This document shows positions 34,134 to 47,129 of a stretch of 64,000 bases of DNA, in pieces. Position 1 is the stretch's first letter; every line of letters starts with the position of its first letter. Under the pieces are notes generated by a model. It saw only the letters and a list, made by a program, of their open reading frames with translations, did not search any database and had not been told where the DNA came from. Made by a program: the position numbers and the translations under genes. Origin of the DNA: Streptomyces sp. SID13726 (GTDB lineage Bacteria > Actinomycetota > Actinomycetes > Streptomycetales > Streptomycetaceae); assembly GCF_010548375.1 (NCBI RefSeq), contig NZ_JAAGLY010000017.1:124001-188000 (forward strand), written 5' to 3'.

Positions 34134-36545
34134 TCAGGCCACGCGGATGCCCACGATGCAGGTGTCGTCGTCCGTGTCGGACCTGCTGTGCGTGAGCAGA
34201 CCGTCCAACTGCTGGTCCAGCGCGGGCGGAACCGCACGCGCGAGCGCCAGCAGCTGCGCCAGGGACTCCTCCACGGACCGGTCCCGGCGTTCGATCAGCC
34301 CGTCCGTGTACATCAGCAGCGTGTCGTCCACGGCCAGCTGGACCTCGTGCTCCTCGTACACCGCCTCCGGTACGGCCCCCAGCAGCAGCCCCTTCACCAG
34401 CGGCAGCGGCGCCGCCTCCGAGCCGCGCACCAGCACTGGCGGCAGATGCCCGGCCCGCGCCCAGCGCAGGGTGTTGCTCTCGGGGTCGTACAGGCCGCAG
34501 ACCGCGGTGGCGGTGACCGCGCCGGTCAGATGGTGGGCCACCATGTTGAGCCACGACAGCAGCTGCCCGGGCCCGGCCCCGGTCACCGCGAGTCCCCGCA
34601 GCGCGTTGCGCAGCACGACCATGCTGGTGGCCGCCTCGATGCCGTGCCCGGCGACGTCGCCCACGCACAGCAGCACCAGCCGGGACGGCAGCACGACCGC
34701 GTCGTACCAGTCGCCGCCGACCAGATGCTGGGTCTCCGCGGGCCGGTAGCGCACCGCCACGTCCAGCCCCGGAACCGCCAGCGGCGCCTGCGCGGGCGGC
34801 ATGATGGCGTGCTGCAACTGAAGGGTCAGCCGGTTGCGTTCGCTGGCCTGCTGCTCGGTGTGCGCGAGCTGGTCGCGGGTCGCGGCCAGGGCGACCTCCG
34901 TCCAGTGGTGGGCGGAGATGTCCTGGTAGGCGCCGCGTACGACGTACAGCCGGCCGTCCGAGTCGAGCACCGGCTCGGCCACCACCCGGATGTGCCGGGT
35001 GATCCCGTCGGGGCGCAGCAGCCGGAACGCGGTGAACGCGGGCCGCCGGTGGTGCAGCAGGGTGCGCAGGAACCGGCCGATGGCCACGGCGTCGTCGGGA
35101 TGGGCGTGCGCGGGCAGGTCCACCAGCGCCACGGGGGCGCCCGAGGACGGCTTGCCGTAGAGATGGTAGAGCTGGCCGTTCCAGGTGATCTCGCCGGTGA
35201 GGACGTTCTCCTCGAAACCGCCGATGCGGCCCAGGCGCTGGGCGTGCTGGAGCAGGCTCGCCAGCCGGGCCGTCTCGTCCTCGACCCGCCAGATGAGCAG
35301 GACACTGCCCCCGTGCCGGCTGATGTTGATGTCGGCGACCGCCGCCAGCGGAACGTCGTCCACCAGCGCGGTGAGCCGCATCCGGCGGGTGCGGAAGGGC
35401 TCGCCGGTGGCGTAGACGCGCTCGATCCGCTCGAACAGCTCACTGTGCCCGGCGGCCATCGGATACGCCTCAAGCAGCAGCGCCCCGCTGACCACCCCGC
35501 GCGGCCGCCCCGCGGGGTCCAGGAAGCGGCTGTTGACGTGGTGGATGCGGAAGTCGACGAGATGCCCGTCGGCGTCCAGATGCGGCACCAGCACCAGGGC
35601 CGGGTCGTGCAGCCCGTCGGCCAGGTCCATCAGCTCCGTGACGTCCGGCACCATCCGCGGTCCCGTGTCGCCGTCGCGGCGGTCCAGGGCGCAGCTCTCC
35701 AGGGTGTGCCCGCACAGCTCGGCCAGGGCCTCGATCTGCCGGACGATCGGCGGGGGAGTGGGCTCCAGCGGCGCGGGCCAGGCGATCTCCAGGACGCCGT
35801 GGATCCGCCCGCCGGTCCCGGCCGGTACGGCGACCCGGCCGCCGGCGCCGTGGTGGTGCTGGCCGATGGACGGCAGGCCGGTCTCGGACAGGCTGTGGAT
35901 CCACTGACCGGTCCGCTCGGCCAGCCCGCGGCGGGCCACGGTGGTCACGCCCGGTGGGACGTGCCGCCAGCGACCGGCCTCCGCGGCGGAGAACCCGGCA
36001 CAGCCCGCCAGGGTGAGCGAGCCGTCGGCCCCCAGCGCCCAGATGGCGACCGCCTCCGCGCCCAGCGGGGTCAGCGCGTGCTCCAGCAGCGAGTCGGCGA
36101 CGGCCTGGGTGTCGTGGGCGGCCAGCGCCCCGCTCTCGGCGGCACGCAGCCGTACGGCGGAGTCGGCGTCCGGAGAGCCCGCGGTGGCGGCGAGGAAGGC
36201 GCTGGTCACCTCCGACAGCCGGTCGCGCGAGGCCTGGTTGATGACCTCCACGGCGAACTCCAGGGGCGTCACCCCGGCCTGCTCGGCGAGCTCGGTCAGC
36301 TGCCGCGCGGCCTGCGCGGGACCGCAGCCCAGCCGCTCGACCAGGATGCCCTTGGCCAGTTCGATCAGCGCCCGCCCGTCCGCCTCGGCCTGCGCCGCCC
36401 GCACCTCTCGGCGCAGCCGCTCCACGGTCGCCGCCAGCCTGCCCACGGGGGACGGCTGCCCGGTGCCGTCGTTTCCGTCGGCGGCACCGGGCGGTGCTCC
36501 CTGGCGGGTGCCCTGCGGTTCGGGCGGCTGGCGGAGATCACTCAC
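34134..36545 (-). CDS. ANTAR-GAF-PAS-PP2C multidomain phosphatase
   Basis: The 803-residue protein has an ANTAR-type RNA-binding helix bundle (about 30-90; ALIELAKGILVERLGCGPAQ). A GAF domain (about 120-265) and two PAS-like domains (about 280-400 and 415-545) follow. The C-terminal PP2C phosphatase (about 570-803) carries LVGGDWYDAVVL and VGDVAGHGIEAAT. ANTAR normally binds tandem hairpins in mRNA, so the combination with a phosphatase is noteworthy. The GTG at 36545 gives the shortest form containing all domains. The large hybrid kinase lies just upstream on the same strand (59-bp gap), so the two may share a transcript. Confidence 0.88.
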   Translation of the reverse strand: MSDLRQPPEPQGTRQGAPPGAADGNDGTGQPSPVGRLAATVERLRREVRAAQAEADGRALIELAKGILVERLGCGPAQAARQLTELAEQAGVTPLEFAVEVINQASRDRLSEVTSAFLAATAGSPDADSAVRLRAAESGALAAHDTQAVADSLLEHALTPLGAEAVAIWALGADGSLTLAGCAGFSAAEAGRWRHVPPGVTTVARRGLAERTGQWIHSLSETGLPSIGQHHHGAGGRVAVPAGTGGRIHGVLEIAWPAPLEPTPPPIVRQIEALAELCGHTLESCALDRRDGDTGPRMVPDVTELMDLADGLHDPALVLVPHLDADGHLVDFRIHHVNSRFLDPAGRPRGVVSGALLLEAYPMAAGHSELFERIERVYATGEPFRTRRMRLTALVDDVPLAAVADINISRHGGSVLLIWRVEDETARLASLLQHAQRLGRIGGFEENVLTGEITWNGQLYHLYGKPSSGAPVALVDLPAHAHPDDAVAIGRFLRTLLHHRRPAFTAFRLLRPDGITRHIRVVAEPVLDSDGRLYVVRGAYQDISAHHWTEVALAATRDQLAHTEQQASERNRLTLQLQHAIMPPAQAPLAVPGLDVAVRYRPAETQHLVGGDWYDAVVLPSRLVLLCVGDVAGHGIEAATSMVVLRNALRGLAVTGAGPGQLLSWLNMVAHHLTGAVTATAVCGLYDPESNTLRWARAGHLPPVLVRGSEAAPLPLVKGLLLGAVPEAVYEEHEVQLAVDDTLLMYTDGLIERRDRSVEESLAQLLALARAVPPALDQQLDGLLTHSRSDTDDDTCIVGIRVA

Positions 36546-36603
36546 GATGGGCCTGTTCCTCGGCTGGGACGACACGCGAACGGCTGACGGTCTCGCCGCC
36601 CCC

Positions 36604-40881
<4,278 letters not shown>

Positions 40882-41160
40882 GCGCACCCTCGTTCCGCTC
40901 CCCAAGAGCCCTCACCCCGAGGACTCGGAACCGCGCCGGCCCCGCGAAGGGCCCGCTCACCAGCGGCAATTCCGTACCCCACGAAGCTGCCCGATGAGAA
41001 ATCGGTCGAAGGTTAACCCAGTTGCGGAGCGGCGATCAAAGGCTCGTGGGAGCGGTTTCGCACGGTGAAAAACAGTGCCACGAACATGGCATGGCGGACG
41101 TGATCCAGGGTACTCGGAGCGGTTTTCCGTGCTCCGGTTCAGGACAGGCGCGGAGGTGCG

Positions 41161-41526
41161 TCACGCGTCGAGGGCGTCCCGCACGGTCGGATGACAGCTG
41201 AGGAGGGTGTCCAGCCCCACGATCTGCACCGTGCGCAGCACGGCCCCGTGCATCCCCGCCAGCCGCAGCCGGCCGCGCGCCGCCTGAGCGGCCTGATGGG
41301 CGGTGATCAGAGCGTTGACACCGCTGGAGTCCATGAAGGTGACCCCGCTCAGATCGAGGACGACGCTGGGTCCTGCGCCGGTGTCCGCCGGGGGCAGGGC
41401 CCGGGTGAGGGTGCCCACGCTCTGGTGGTCGACCTCGCCCCGCAGGACGAGCACCGTTGTGCCGTCGGCGTCGGTGCGCGTCACGGACAGCCCGCCGTGA
41501 CTCACCGCTTCCTGGTTGTCTGCCAC
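41161..41526 (-). CDS. STAS-domain anti-anti-sigma factor
   Basis: The 121-residue protein is a single STAS domain of the RsbV/SpoIIAA type. The phosphorylatable Ser is in VTFMDSSGVNALI (near residue 70). In its unphosphorylated form this class binds an RsbW-like kinase and frees a sigma factor; PP2C phosphatases reactivate it. The GTG at 41526 has GAGGA six bases upstream. An RsbW-like ATPase gene is divergent at 41673, and the tandem-HAMP kinase lies downstream on the same strand. No sigma factor gene is near. Confidence 0.9.
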   Translation of the reverse strand: MADNQEAVSHGGLSVTRTDADGTTVLVLRGEVDHQSVGTLTRALPPADTGAGPSVVLDLSGVTFMDSSGVNALITAHQAAQAARGRLRLAGMHGAVLRTVQIVGLDTLLSCHPTVRDALDA

Positions 41527-41672
41527 TGGCGTCCTCTGCGCACTCGATGGGGACCGTGCCACGTCTCTGCCCCCACCGGTGCCCCGGCAGACCCGGTGCG
41601 ATGCACGCAGTTCCCCATTTATATGCTCACTGCACAGGAGTAGTGCGTGACGCGCGGGGTAGACGCGCGCCC

Positions 41673-42167
41673 ATGAACGGGGTTTTGGAGATGGTCGGCA
41701 GGGAGCCGGTCCCGCCCGAGGAGTGGTCCCGGATGCCGGATGCCGCACCCGCCGAGATGACGGTCGCCCTGGACGGGGCCGACGGCTGTATCGCCGACGC
41801 CAGGAACCAGGCGTCGCAGTTTCTGGGCCGGGTCCAGGCCGAGCACGGCCTGCCCGTGTCGGCCCGGACCATGGACCTGACGCAACTCGTGGTGAGCGAG
41901 CTGGTCACCAACGCGCTGAAATACGCGCCGGGACCGGCCCTGCTGCAACTGCGGCTCGTCGGCGGCACGGTCGAGATAGCGGTCTGGGACAGCGACCCGA
42001 CCCTCCCGATGGCACGGGCCGCCGACGCCGGACGGGTGGGCCAGCACGGTCTGGAGATCGTGATGGCGGTGGTGCAGGGCTTCGAGGCCCGACAGGAGCC
42101 CGTCGGCAAACGCATCACCGTACGGCTCGCCCTGTACGACGATCCGCTGACGGGCGGGACCGGCTGA
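41673..42167 (+). CDS. RsbW-like ATP-binding regulatory protein (anti-sigma kinase type)
   Basis: The 164-residue protein has the compact GHKL ATPase fold of anti-sigma serine kinases. The N-box LVVSELVTNALKYAPGPALL and the G-box region VWDSDPTLP, then GQHGLEIVMAV, are visible. These proteins phosphorylate STAS partners or bind sigma factors, and many Streptomyces homologues act on targets other than sigma factors. It is divergent from the STAS gene, a natural partner. The ATG at 41673 has only weak ribosome-binding sequence; ATG 41691 is possible. Confidence 0.85.
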   Translation: MNGVLEMVGREPVPPEEWSRMPDAAPAEMTVALDGADGCIADARNQASQFLGRVQAEHGLPVSARTMDLTQLVVSELVTNALKYAPGPALLQLRLVGGTVEIAVWDSDPTLPMARAADAGRVGQHGLEIVMAVVQGFEARQEPVGKRITVRLALYDDPLTGGTG

Positions 42168-42255
42168 ACCGGACCGCGGCGGGGCCGGAGCTCTCCCGGC
42201 GGACAGGAGCGACGCCCGGGCATGCCGGGGCTGCCCGTCGGGTAGGTTGTCGGCC

Positions 42256-42792
42256 GTGTTGGTGGGCACGGAGGAAACGCGGCTGATCGTCCTGCGCGGC
42301 AACTCGGCCTCGGGCAAGTCAACCGTCGCCGCCGCCCTCCGCGACCGCTTCGGCCGCGGCCTCGCCCTGGTCGGCCAGGACAACCTGCGCCGGATCGTGC
42401 TCCGCGAGCGGGACCGCCCCGGCGCGGCGAACATCGGCCTGATCGAACTGACCGCCCGCTACGCCCTGGACGCCGGATTCCACGTCGTGGTCGAGGGCCT
42501 CCTGTACGCCGACCACTACGGCGAGATGCTCGCTCGCCTGCGCGCCGACCACCCCGACCCGACCCACGGCTACTACCTCCACGTACCCTTCGAGCAGACC
42601 CTCCTGCGCCACGCCACGAAGCCCATCGCGAACGAGGTCAGCGAACTCCAACTGCGCGACTGGTACCGGGAGCTCGACCTGCTGCCCGGCGGCATCGAAA
42701 CCGTCGTCGGCGCGGACAGCACCATGAGCGAGACGGTCGACCGCATCATGCTCGACAGCGGCCTCGCGGGCCTGCCCGCGGTGGACCGCTGA
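42256..42792 (+). CDS. P-loop kinase (AAA_33 / zeta-toxin-like)
   Basis: The 178-residue protein is a small P-loop kinase with Walker A GNSASGKSTVA at residues about 16-25 and an LVGQDNLRRIVLRERD segment typical of nucleoside- or sugar-type kinases. A lid region is also visible (LRHATKPIANEVSELQLRDWY). Similar proteins range from antibiotic phosphotransferases to zeta toxins, so the substrate is open. The GTG at 42256 is chosen (GTAGG upstream); GTG 42247 is in frame. A truncated monooxygenase gene abuts its 3' end from the opposite strand. Confidence 0.82.
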   Translation: MLVGTEETRLIVLRGNSASGKSTVAAALRDRFGRGLALVGQDNLRRIVLRERDRPGAANIGLIELTARYALDAGFHVVVEGLLYADHYGEMLARLRADHPDPTHGYYLHVPFEQTLLRHATKPIANEVSELQLRDWYRELDLLPGGIETVVGADSTMSETVDRIMLDSGLAGLPAVDR

Positions 42793-42815
42793 ACGGCCGA
42801 CCGGCCCGCCGTCAC

Positions 42816-43004
42816 TCCGCCCGGGGTCTGCGCGTGGTCCATCCCCAGGTACCCGGGGATGCCCGCCACCAGCTTCTCCATGCGCGCGTTGGTCTCGCCG
42901 TAGCCGCTCTGGTCCTGGGTGCGCACCGTGGTGAACACGGCGACGTAGTAGGGCGGTTCGAAGGCCTCGACGGGCGTGACAGGCGTCACGGAGTGATCGC
43001 TCAT
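42816..43004 (-). pseudogene. Truncated antibiotic-biosynthesis-monooxygenase-like fragment
   Basis: Starting at ATG 43004, 63 residues look like a normal ABM-superfamily N-terminus: PPYYVAVFTTVRTQDQSGYG, ARMEKLVAGIPGYLGMDHAQ, TPGG. The usual C-terminal 40-50 residues (a strand with Trp/Arg and a helix) are missing. The open frame instead runs on antisense into the kinase gene to 42573, with no further resemblance. The most likely reading is a 3' deletion that fused the fragment to the end of the kinase gene. Confidence 0.65.
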
Positions 43005-43041
43005 GGCGTCACTGTATGGCAGGTTCTAGGGTGTGGTGGCT

Positions 43042-43599
43042 ATGCGACTGATCGAGACGGAGATCGCCCGGCAGGACTGGAAGGGCATGCTGTGCGGATG
43101 CGGTGATCAGGCCGGGCATCTCGCCGGGCAACTGCTGCGGCTCGCGGGGCGCGGCCCTGAGCAGAGGCCGGTCCGGGTCAGCTTCGAGGAGCACGTCTGG
43201 TCTCCGGCGGTCCTGTGGGAGCCGGCTCCCGCCGTGACGTCCGTCGCGCTGGCCGCCCTCGCGGACGAGGTGGAGCCGGTCGCACGCGAAGGGTTCCTCG
43301 AACTCCTCCACCTCCTGGTCGCCGGAGAGGGGACGGACCGGGAGAACGCCCGACGGGGAGTCGACCTCCCGGCCCGCTGCCGGTCCCTCGCCGCGCAAGG
43401 CATCTGGCTCCTGTACAGGGAAGTGATGTCCAACCGCTCGCCCGGCCCCGCCGGCAGCGCGTTCGAGATTCTGACGGTGATCGAACCCGACCGGGCCCGC
43501 CTCCAGCGGGTGCGCGAGATCGCGGCCGAGTGGCTTCCCGTGTGCTGCCGAACCGGCCTGTGCGACGACGACTTCGACGACGGCACCGGCCGGGCGTGA
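43042..43599 (+). CDS. Hypothetical protein (185 aa)
   Basis: The soluble protein begins MRLIETEIARQDWKGMLCGC. Its predicted helical segments (SVALAALADEVEPVAREGFL, ELLHLLVAGEG, ARCRSLAAQGIWLLYREV) would suit an alpha-helical repeat fold. Several Cys occur in CGCG and VCCRTGLC, but no known metal motif. The ATG at 43042 follows AGGGTG. Proteins of this type in actinobacteria often sit next to polymorphic-toxin or immunity genes, but nothing here supports that. Function not recognised. Confidence 0.7.
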   Translation: MRLIETEIARQDWKGMLCGCGDQAGHLAGQLLRLAGRGPEQRPVRVSFEEHVWSPAVLWEPAPAVTSVALAALADEVEPVAREGFLELLHLLVAGEGTDRENARRGVDLPARCRSLAAQGIWLLYREVMSNRSPGPAGSAFEILTVIEPDRARLQRVREIAAEWLPVCCRTGLCDDDFDDGTGRA

Positions 43600-43659
43600 A
43601 CGACCGTACGGCGATGCCGGCCGCCGTCCGTCTCCGGGCCCCCGGCACCCCGCTCGCCG

Positions 43660-45291
43660 TCATGGCCCCTCCGGGCTCCAGCTGGGGCGGCGCTGCGGAG
43701 GCCCGGCGAGGATCAACTGCTCGATACCGGCGTACCGTTCGCGGGCCCGGTGGGCGCTGCGGCGGCCGCTGAGGAAGGTGCCCAGCCAGCCGCAGGCGAA
43801 GCCCACCGGCACGGAGACCAGGGCGGTCGTGGTGAAGGGGAACCAGTTCAGGTCGGCCTCGGGGAAGGCGGACGCCGGTGACCCGGAGACCAGCCGGGTG
43901 CCCGACATCAGGACCAGGACGGCGAGCGAACCGCCGATGAGGGTGCTCAGGAGCCCCGCCTTGCCGAAGCGCCGCCAGAACAGCGAGTAGACCAGCGCGG
44001 GTGCGATGGCGGAGGCGCCCATGCAGAACGACAGGGTGGCCAGGGGCTGGAGGCTGCGGTGCTGGGCGAGGGCGGCCAGCAGGACCACCGGGATGCCGAC
44101 GACCAGCGCGGAGACCCGGGCCAGGGTCATCTCCCGCAGTGGGGGCATGCCCTGGTGCCGGGAGGCGATGACGTCGTGCGCCAGGGAGTTGGCGCAGGCC
44201 AAGGTCATCCCAGCGACGGACGCCAGCAGGGTCAGGAAGATCGCCGTCGTCACGGTGCTGAAGACCAGGCTCTCGGCGCGGGACACGTCGGGGCCGAACA
44301 CGGCCCGCGCGCCCAGCAGATAGGCGGTGCTGCCGTGCGGGTCGGCGGCGGTGATCCGCTCACGGCCGACCAGCGCGGTGGCACCGAGGCCGACGACGGT
44401 GATCACCAGCATGAACAGGGCGACCGTGGACACGGCCCAGGACATCGTGCGCCTCACCTGACGGGCGTTGCCCGCGGTGTACATCCGCATGGTGACGTGC
44501 GGGAGACAGGCGCCGCCGAGCACGATGGCGACCTGCGTGCTGATCATGTCGAGCCCGGGGTGCGGTCCGTCGGCGAACTGGAGACCGTACCGGAGGAACG
44601 CCTGCCCCGTCCCGCTGCGCTGTGCGGCGGTGTCGACCATGGCCGCCGGGTGCCAGCCGAAGGTGGCGAGGATCAGCACGGCGACGACGAGGCCGGAGCC
44701 GAGGAGCATCACGGTCTTGATGATCTGGATGAGTGCGGTTCCCCTCATCCCGCCCAGCGCGGCGTAACTGATCATCAAGATGCCCGCACCGGCGATGCAG
44801 CCGGTCTGCATGGCGCGGTCGGAGAAGCCCAGGATGAACGCCAGCAGCTGTCCCACGCCCGCCAGTTGGACGATCATCATCGGGATCAGCGAGAGCAGGG
44901 TGACCGTACACGCGGTGATCCGTACGGCGCGGCCGGGCACGCGGCGGCTCAGCGCGTCGCCCATGGTGAACCGGCCGGTGTTGTGGAGGGGTTCGGCCAG
45001 CAGGAACATCAGCAGGAGCAGGGACAGCAGGGTGCTGAGAGCCAGCACGATGCCGTCGTAGCCGCACAGGGCGATGACCCCGCCGATGGTGAGCACGGTC
45101 GCGGCGGAGATGTAGTCGCCGGCGACGGCGAGGCCGTTGCGCAGCGGGGACAGGGACCGGTAGCCGGTGTAGAACTCCTCCAGGTCGTCGCGGTCGGGGC
45201 CGGTCACCACGCACAGCAGGAGCGTGAGGGTGACGACACTGCAGAACGCGACGAGGGACCAGGACTGCGCGGGGCCGCCGAGGTCGGTCAT
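43660..45291 (-). CDS. Sodium/solute symporter (acetate-permease ActP type)
   Basis: The 543-residue protein has about 13 membrane helices and the SSS-family pattern, including NGLAVAGDYISAATVLTIGG near residue 52 and GGMRGTALIQIIKT. Transport is probably driven by Na+ or H+, with acetate or another small monocarboxylate as substrate. Its start overlaps the stop of the upstream DUF485 gene by four bases, the standard arrangement for ActP/YjcH pairs. It converges on the hypothetical gene at 43599. Confidence 0.92.
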   Translation of the reverse strand: MTDLGGPAQSWSLVAFCSVVTLTLLLCVVTGPDRDDLEEFYTGYRSLSPLRNGLAVAGDYISAATVLTIGGVIALCGYDGIVLALSTLLSLLLLMFLLAEPLHNTGRFTMGDALSRRVPGRAVRITACTVTLLSLIPMMIVQLAGVGQLLAFILGFSDRAMQTGCIAGAGILMISYAALGGMRGTALIQIIKTVMLLGSGLVVAVLILATFGWHPAAMVDTAAQRSGTGQAFLRYGLQFADGPHPGLDMISTQVAIVLGGACLPHVTMRMYTAGNARQVRRTMSWAVSTVALFMLVITVVGLGATALVGRERITAADPHGSTAYLLGARAVFGPDVSRAESLVFSTVTTAIFLTLLASVAGMTLACANSLAHDVIASRHQGMPPLREMTLARVSALVVGIPVVLLAALAQHRSLQPLATLSFCMGASAIAPALVYSLFWRRFGKAGLLSTLIGGSLAVLVLMSGTRLVSGSPASAFPEADLNWFPFTTTALVSVPVGFACGWLGTFLSGRRSAHRARERYAGIEQLILAGPPQRRPSWSPEGP

Positions 45292-45713
45292 GCCTGGCTC
45301 CGCCCGTCACCGGTGGCCGGGCGGGTGTACCGGCTGACTCTGCGGGCGAGGGGGTCGACGAACCGGCGGGCGGTGTACTCGAACAGCAGGACGGCCAGCC
45401 AGGTCACGGGGATCTGCGCGAGGGCGAGCAGCAGGCCGGTCGGCAGTCCACCGAGGGACGGGCGGGACATGTAGGCGGGGGCCTTGACGGTGAGGGTGAG
45501 GAAGACGCCGAAGTAGCCGAGGGCGGCGAGGGTGGCCACGCGCCGCTGCCAGCGGCAGGCGCGGCGCAGGACGCGCAGGGAGCGGTGGTAGCTGGACCAC
45601 GAGCGCTGGCGGTGCCCGTTGCCCGCGGGGGCGGGCTGTCGGTGTGCGGTGGGGGAGGAGGGGACCCGCCCGTTGTGCCGCGGCAGGGGTAACTCCGAGC
45701 GGTCGTAGGACAT
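45288..45713 (-). CDS. DUF485-family membrane protein (YjcH-like partner of symporter)
   Basis: The 141-residue protein has a polar Pro-rich N-terminus, then two membrane helices. The DUF485 motif is VATLAALGYFGVFLTLTVKA, followed by PTGLLLALAQIPVTWLAVLL. It is the usual partner of ActP-type symporters and is thought to assist assembly or regulation. The ATG at 45713 has AGGAG seven bases upstream. The stop overlaps the symporter start as ATGA, so they are coupled. Confidence 0.88.
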   Translation of the reverse strand: MSYDRSELPLPRHNGRVPSSPTAHRQPAPAGNGHRQRSWSSYHRSLRVLRRACRWQRRVATLAALGYFGVFLTLTVKAPAYMSRPSLGGLPTGLLLALAQIPVTWLAVLLFEYTARRFVDPLARRVSRYTRPATGDGRSQA

Positions 45714-46141
45714 CCCAAAACTCCTAGCGCGGCTGGGGTCCGGAGGAGCACGGACCGCAAGAAGGTGGGGGCGGAGGCGGTTCGGGTCACCGCACGCTAT
45801 GCGGGTGTCCGGGCAGTGGATGTGTGTTCCGTTGAACTTTCCGGAGGGAGTCCCGGAGGCGGTCCGGCCGCGGCGGGTGCCCAGGGTGAGCGTGGGGCGG
45901 AAGTGCCACAGGTGTCGCCTGGGGTCGCGGGAGTTCCGATTCGGTCGTGCGTATGTCGTACACCAGTGCCTGTCGGCATCGTCCGCGCGGGCGCAGGCGT
46001 CTCGGCCGGTGGGGCGATGAGTCGTACGTCCGTTGCGGCAGTGGGGTGGGGGCCATCGGGCGGGTGGTACTGCTGGCATATGCCGTTCGGGTATCGCGCC
46101 GTCTGAACGTGACCGGAGCGCGCAGGGGGACGCGGCTGCCG
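45714..46141. other. Intergenic region (428 bp), no gene supported
   Basis: This region separates the DUF485/symporter operon (minus, reading away) from the 3' end of the sirtuin gene (minus). It must hold the symporter promoter. A 10-bp palindrome GGCATATGCC lies at 46075-46084. Open frames on the plus strand have unconvincing composition, and no ribosome-binding site stands out. Confidence 0.4.
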
Positions 46142-47056
46142 TCAGGCCTCGTACGCCGAAGGCGGCATGTCTCCGCCGAGGGGCAGATCCAGCCGTTCGG
46201 CGACGGAGGTCAGGGCGGTCCCCAGCGGGAGGCCGACCCGGGTGTGGGCGAACTGGTCACCGCGGGTGGGGTCCCGGTTGACGATGAGGACACGCGTGTC
46301 GGCCTGCGCCGCCTGGCGGACGAACCGGAGTCCGGACATCACCGTGAGCGAGGAGCCGAGGACCAGCAGCGACCTGGCCTCCTGGACGAGTCGACGGCAG
46401 TGCTCGATCCGCCGCACCGGCACCGACTCGCCGAAGAACACCACGTCGGGCTTGAGGACGCCGCCGCACTCCGCGCAGGGCAGGACCCGGAAGCCGGCGA
46501 CCTGCTCGTCGGTGAGATCGGCGTCGCCGTCGGGGTTGACCGCTGCGGCCACCGGCGCGAAGCCCGCGTTGGCCTCCTCCAGCCGTACGGCGAGGTCGTG
46601 CCGTGGCGTGATGTTCTCGCAGGCCAGGCACCGCACCCGGGCCAGGCTCCCGTGCAGTTCGACGACACCCTCGCTGCCCCCGGCCTGGTGCAGGCCGTCG
46701 ACGTTCTGGGTGATCACACCGGAGAGCAGGCCGTGGCGGGCGAACGCGGCGACGGCCCGGTGCCCGGCGTTGGGCAGGGCGCGGCCGAACGTACGCCACC
46801 CCAGATGGCTGCGGGCCCAGTATCTGCGCCGTGCCAACGGGTCTGCGGTGAACTCCTGGTACGTCATCGGTGTGTGCCTGCTCAGGCTCCCGCCCTCACC
46901 CCGGTAGGCGGGGATGCCCGACTCCGTGGAGATGCCCGCCCCGCTGAGCACCAGGACACCTCCGGCACGCAGCGCTTCGGTGACCGGCTGGAGGTCGGTG
47001 CCGGCCGGCGGCAGGCCGGGGGGAGGGGTCCAGTGCAGGGTCGGACGGGTGCGCAT
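46142..47056 (-). CDS. Sirtuin (Sir2-type NAD-dependent deacylase)
   Basis: The 304-residue protein has all the main sirtuin motifs: GAGISTESGIPAYRG (residues 39-53), TQNVDGLHQAGG, and the catalytic His in ELHGSLARVRC (near 133). A Cys4 zinc site (CLAC, CAEC) and GSSLTVMSG are also present. It removes acyl groups from protein lysines using NAD+, and in actinobacteria often controls acetyl-CoA synthetase. Being next to an acetate-type symporter operon on the same strand fits a link to acetate metabolism, but that is inference. The ATG at 47056 begins the conserved fold. Confidence 0.94.
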   Translation of the reverse strand: MRTRPTLHWTPPPGLPPAGTDLQPVTEALRAGGVLVLSGAGISTESGIPAYRGEGGSLSRHTPMTYQEFTADPLARRRYWARSHLGWRTFGRALPNAGHRAVAAFARHGLLSGVITQNVDGLHQAGGSEGVVELHGSLARVRCLACENITPRHDLAVRLEEANAGFAPVAAAVNPDGDADLTDEQVAGFRVLPCAECGGVLKPDVVFFGESVPVRRIEHCRRLVQEARSLLVLGSSLTVMSGLRFVRQAAQADTRVLIVNRDPTRGDQFAHTRVGLPLGTALTSVAERLDLPLGGDMPPSAYEA

Positions 47057-47129
47057 GTGGGCCAGGGTACGAAACCGGGGCCCGCCGACGGGTGCCGTGC
47101 TCCAGTCGAAGAAGCATCTGCCTGCTGGC

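Noticed and set aside
45765..46106. Possible small plus-strand gene in the 45.7-46.1 kb gap
   Set aside because: No ribosome binding site, no recognisable domain, and low-complexity Gly/Ala/Val composition.
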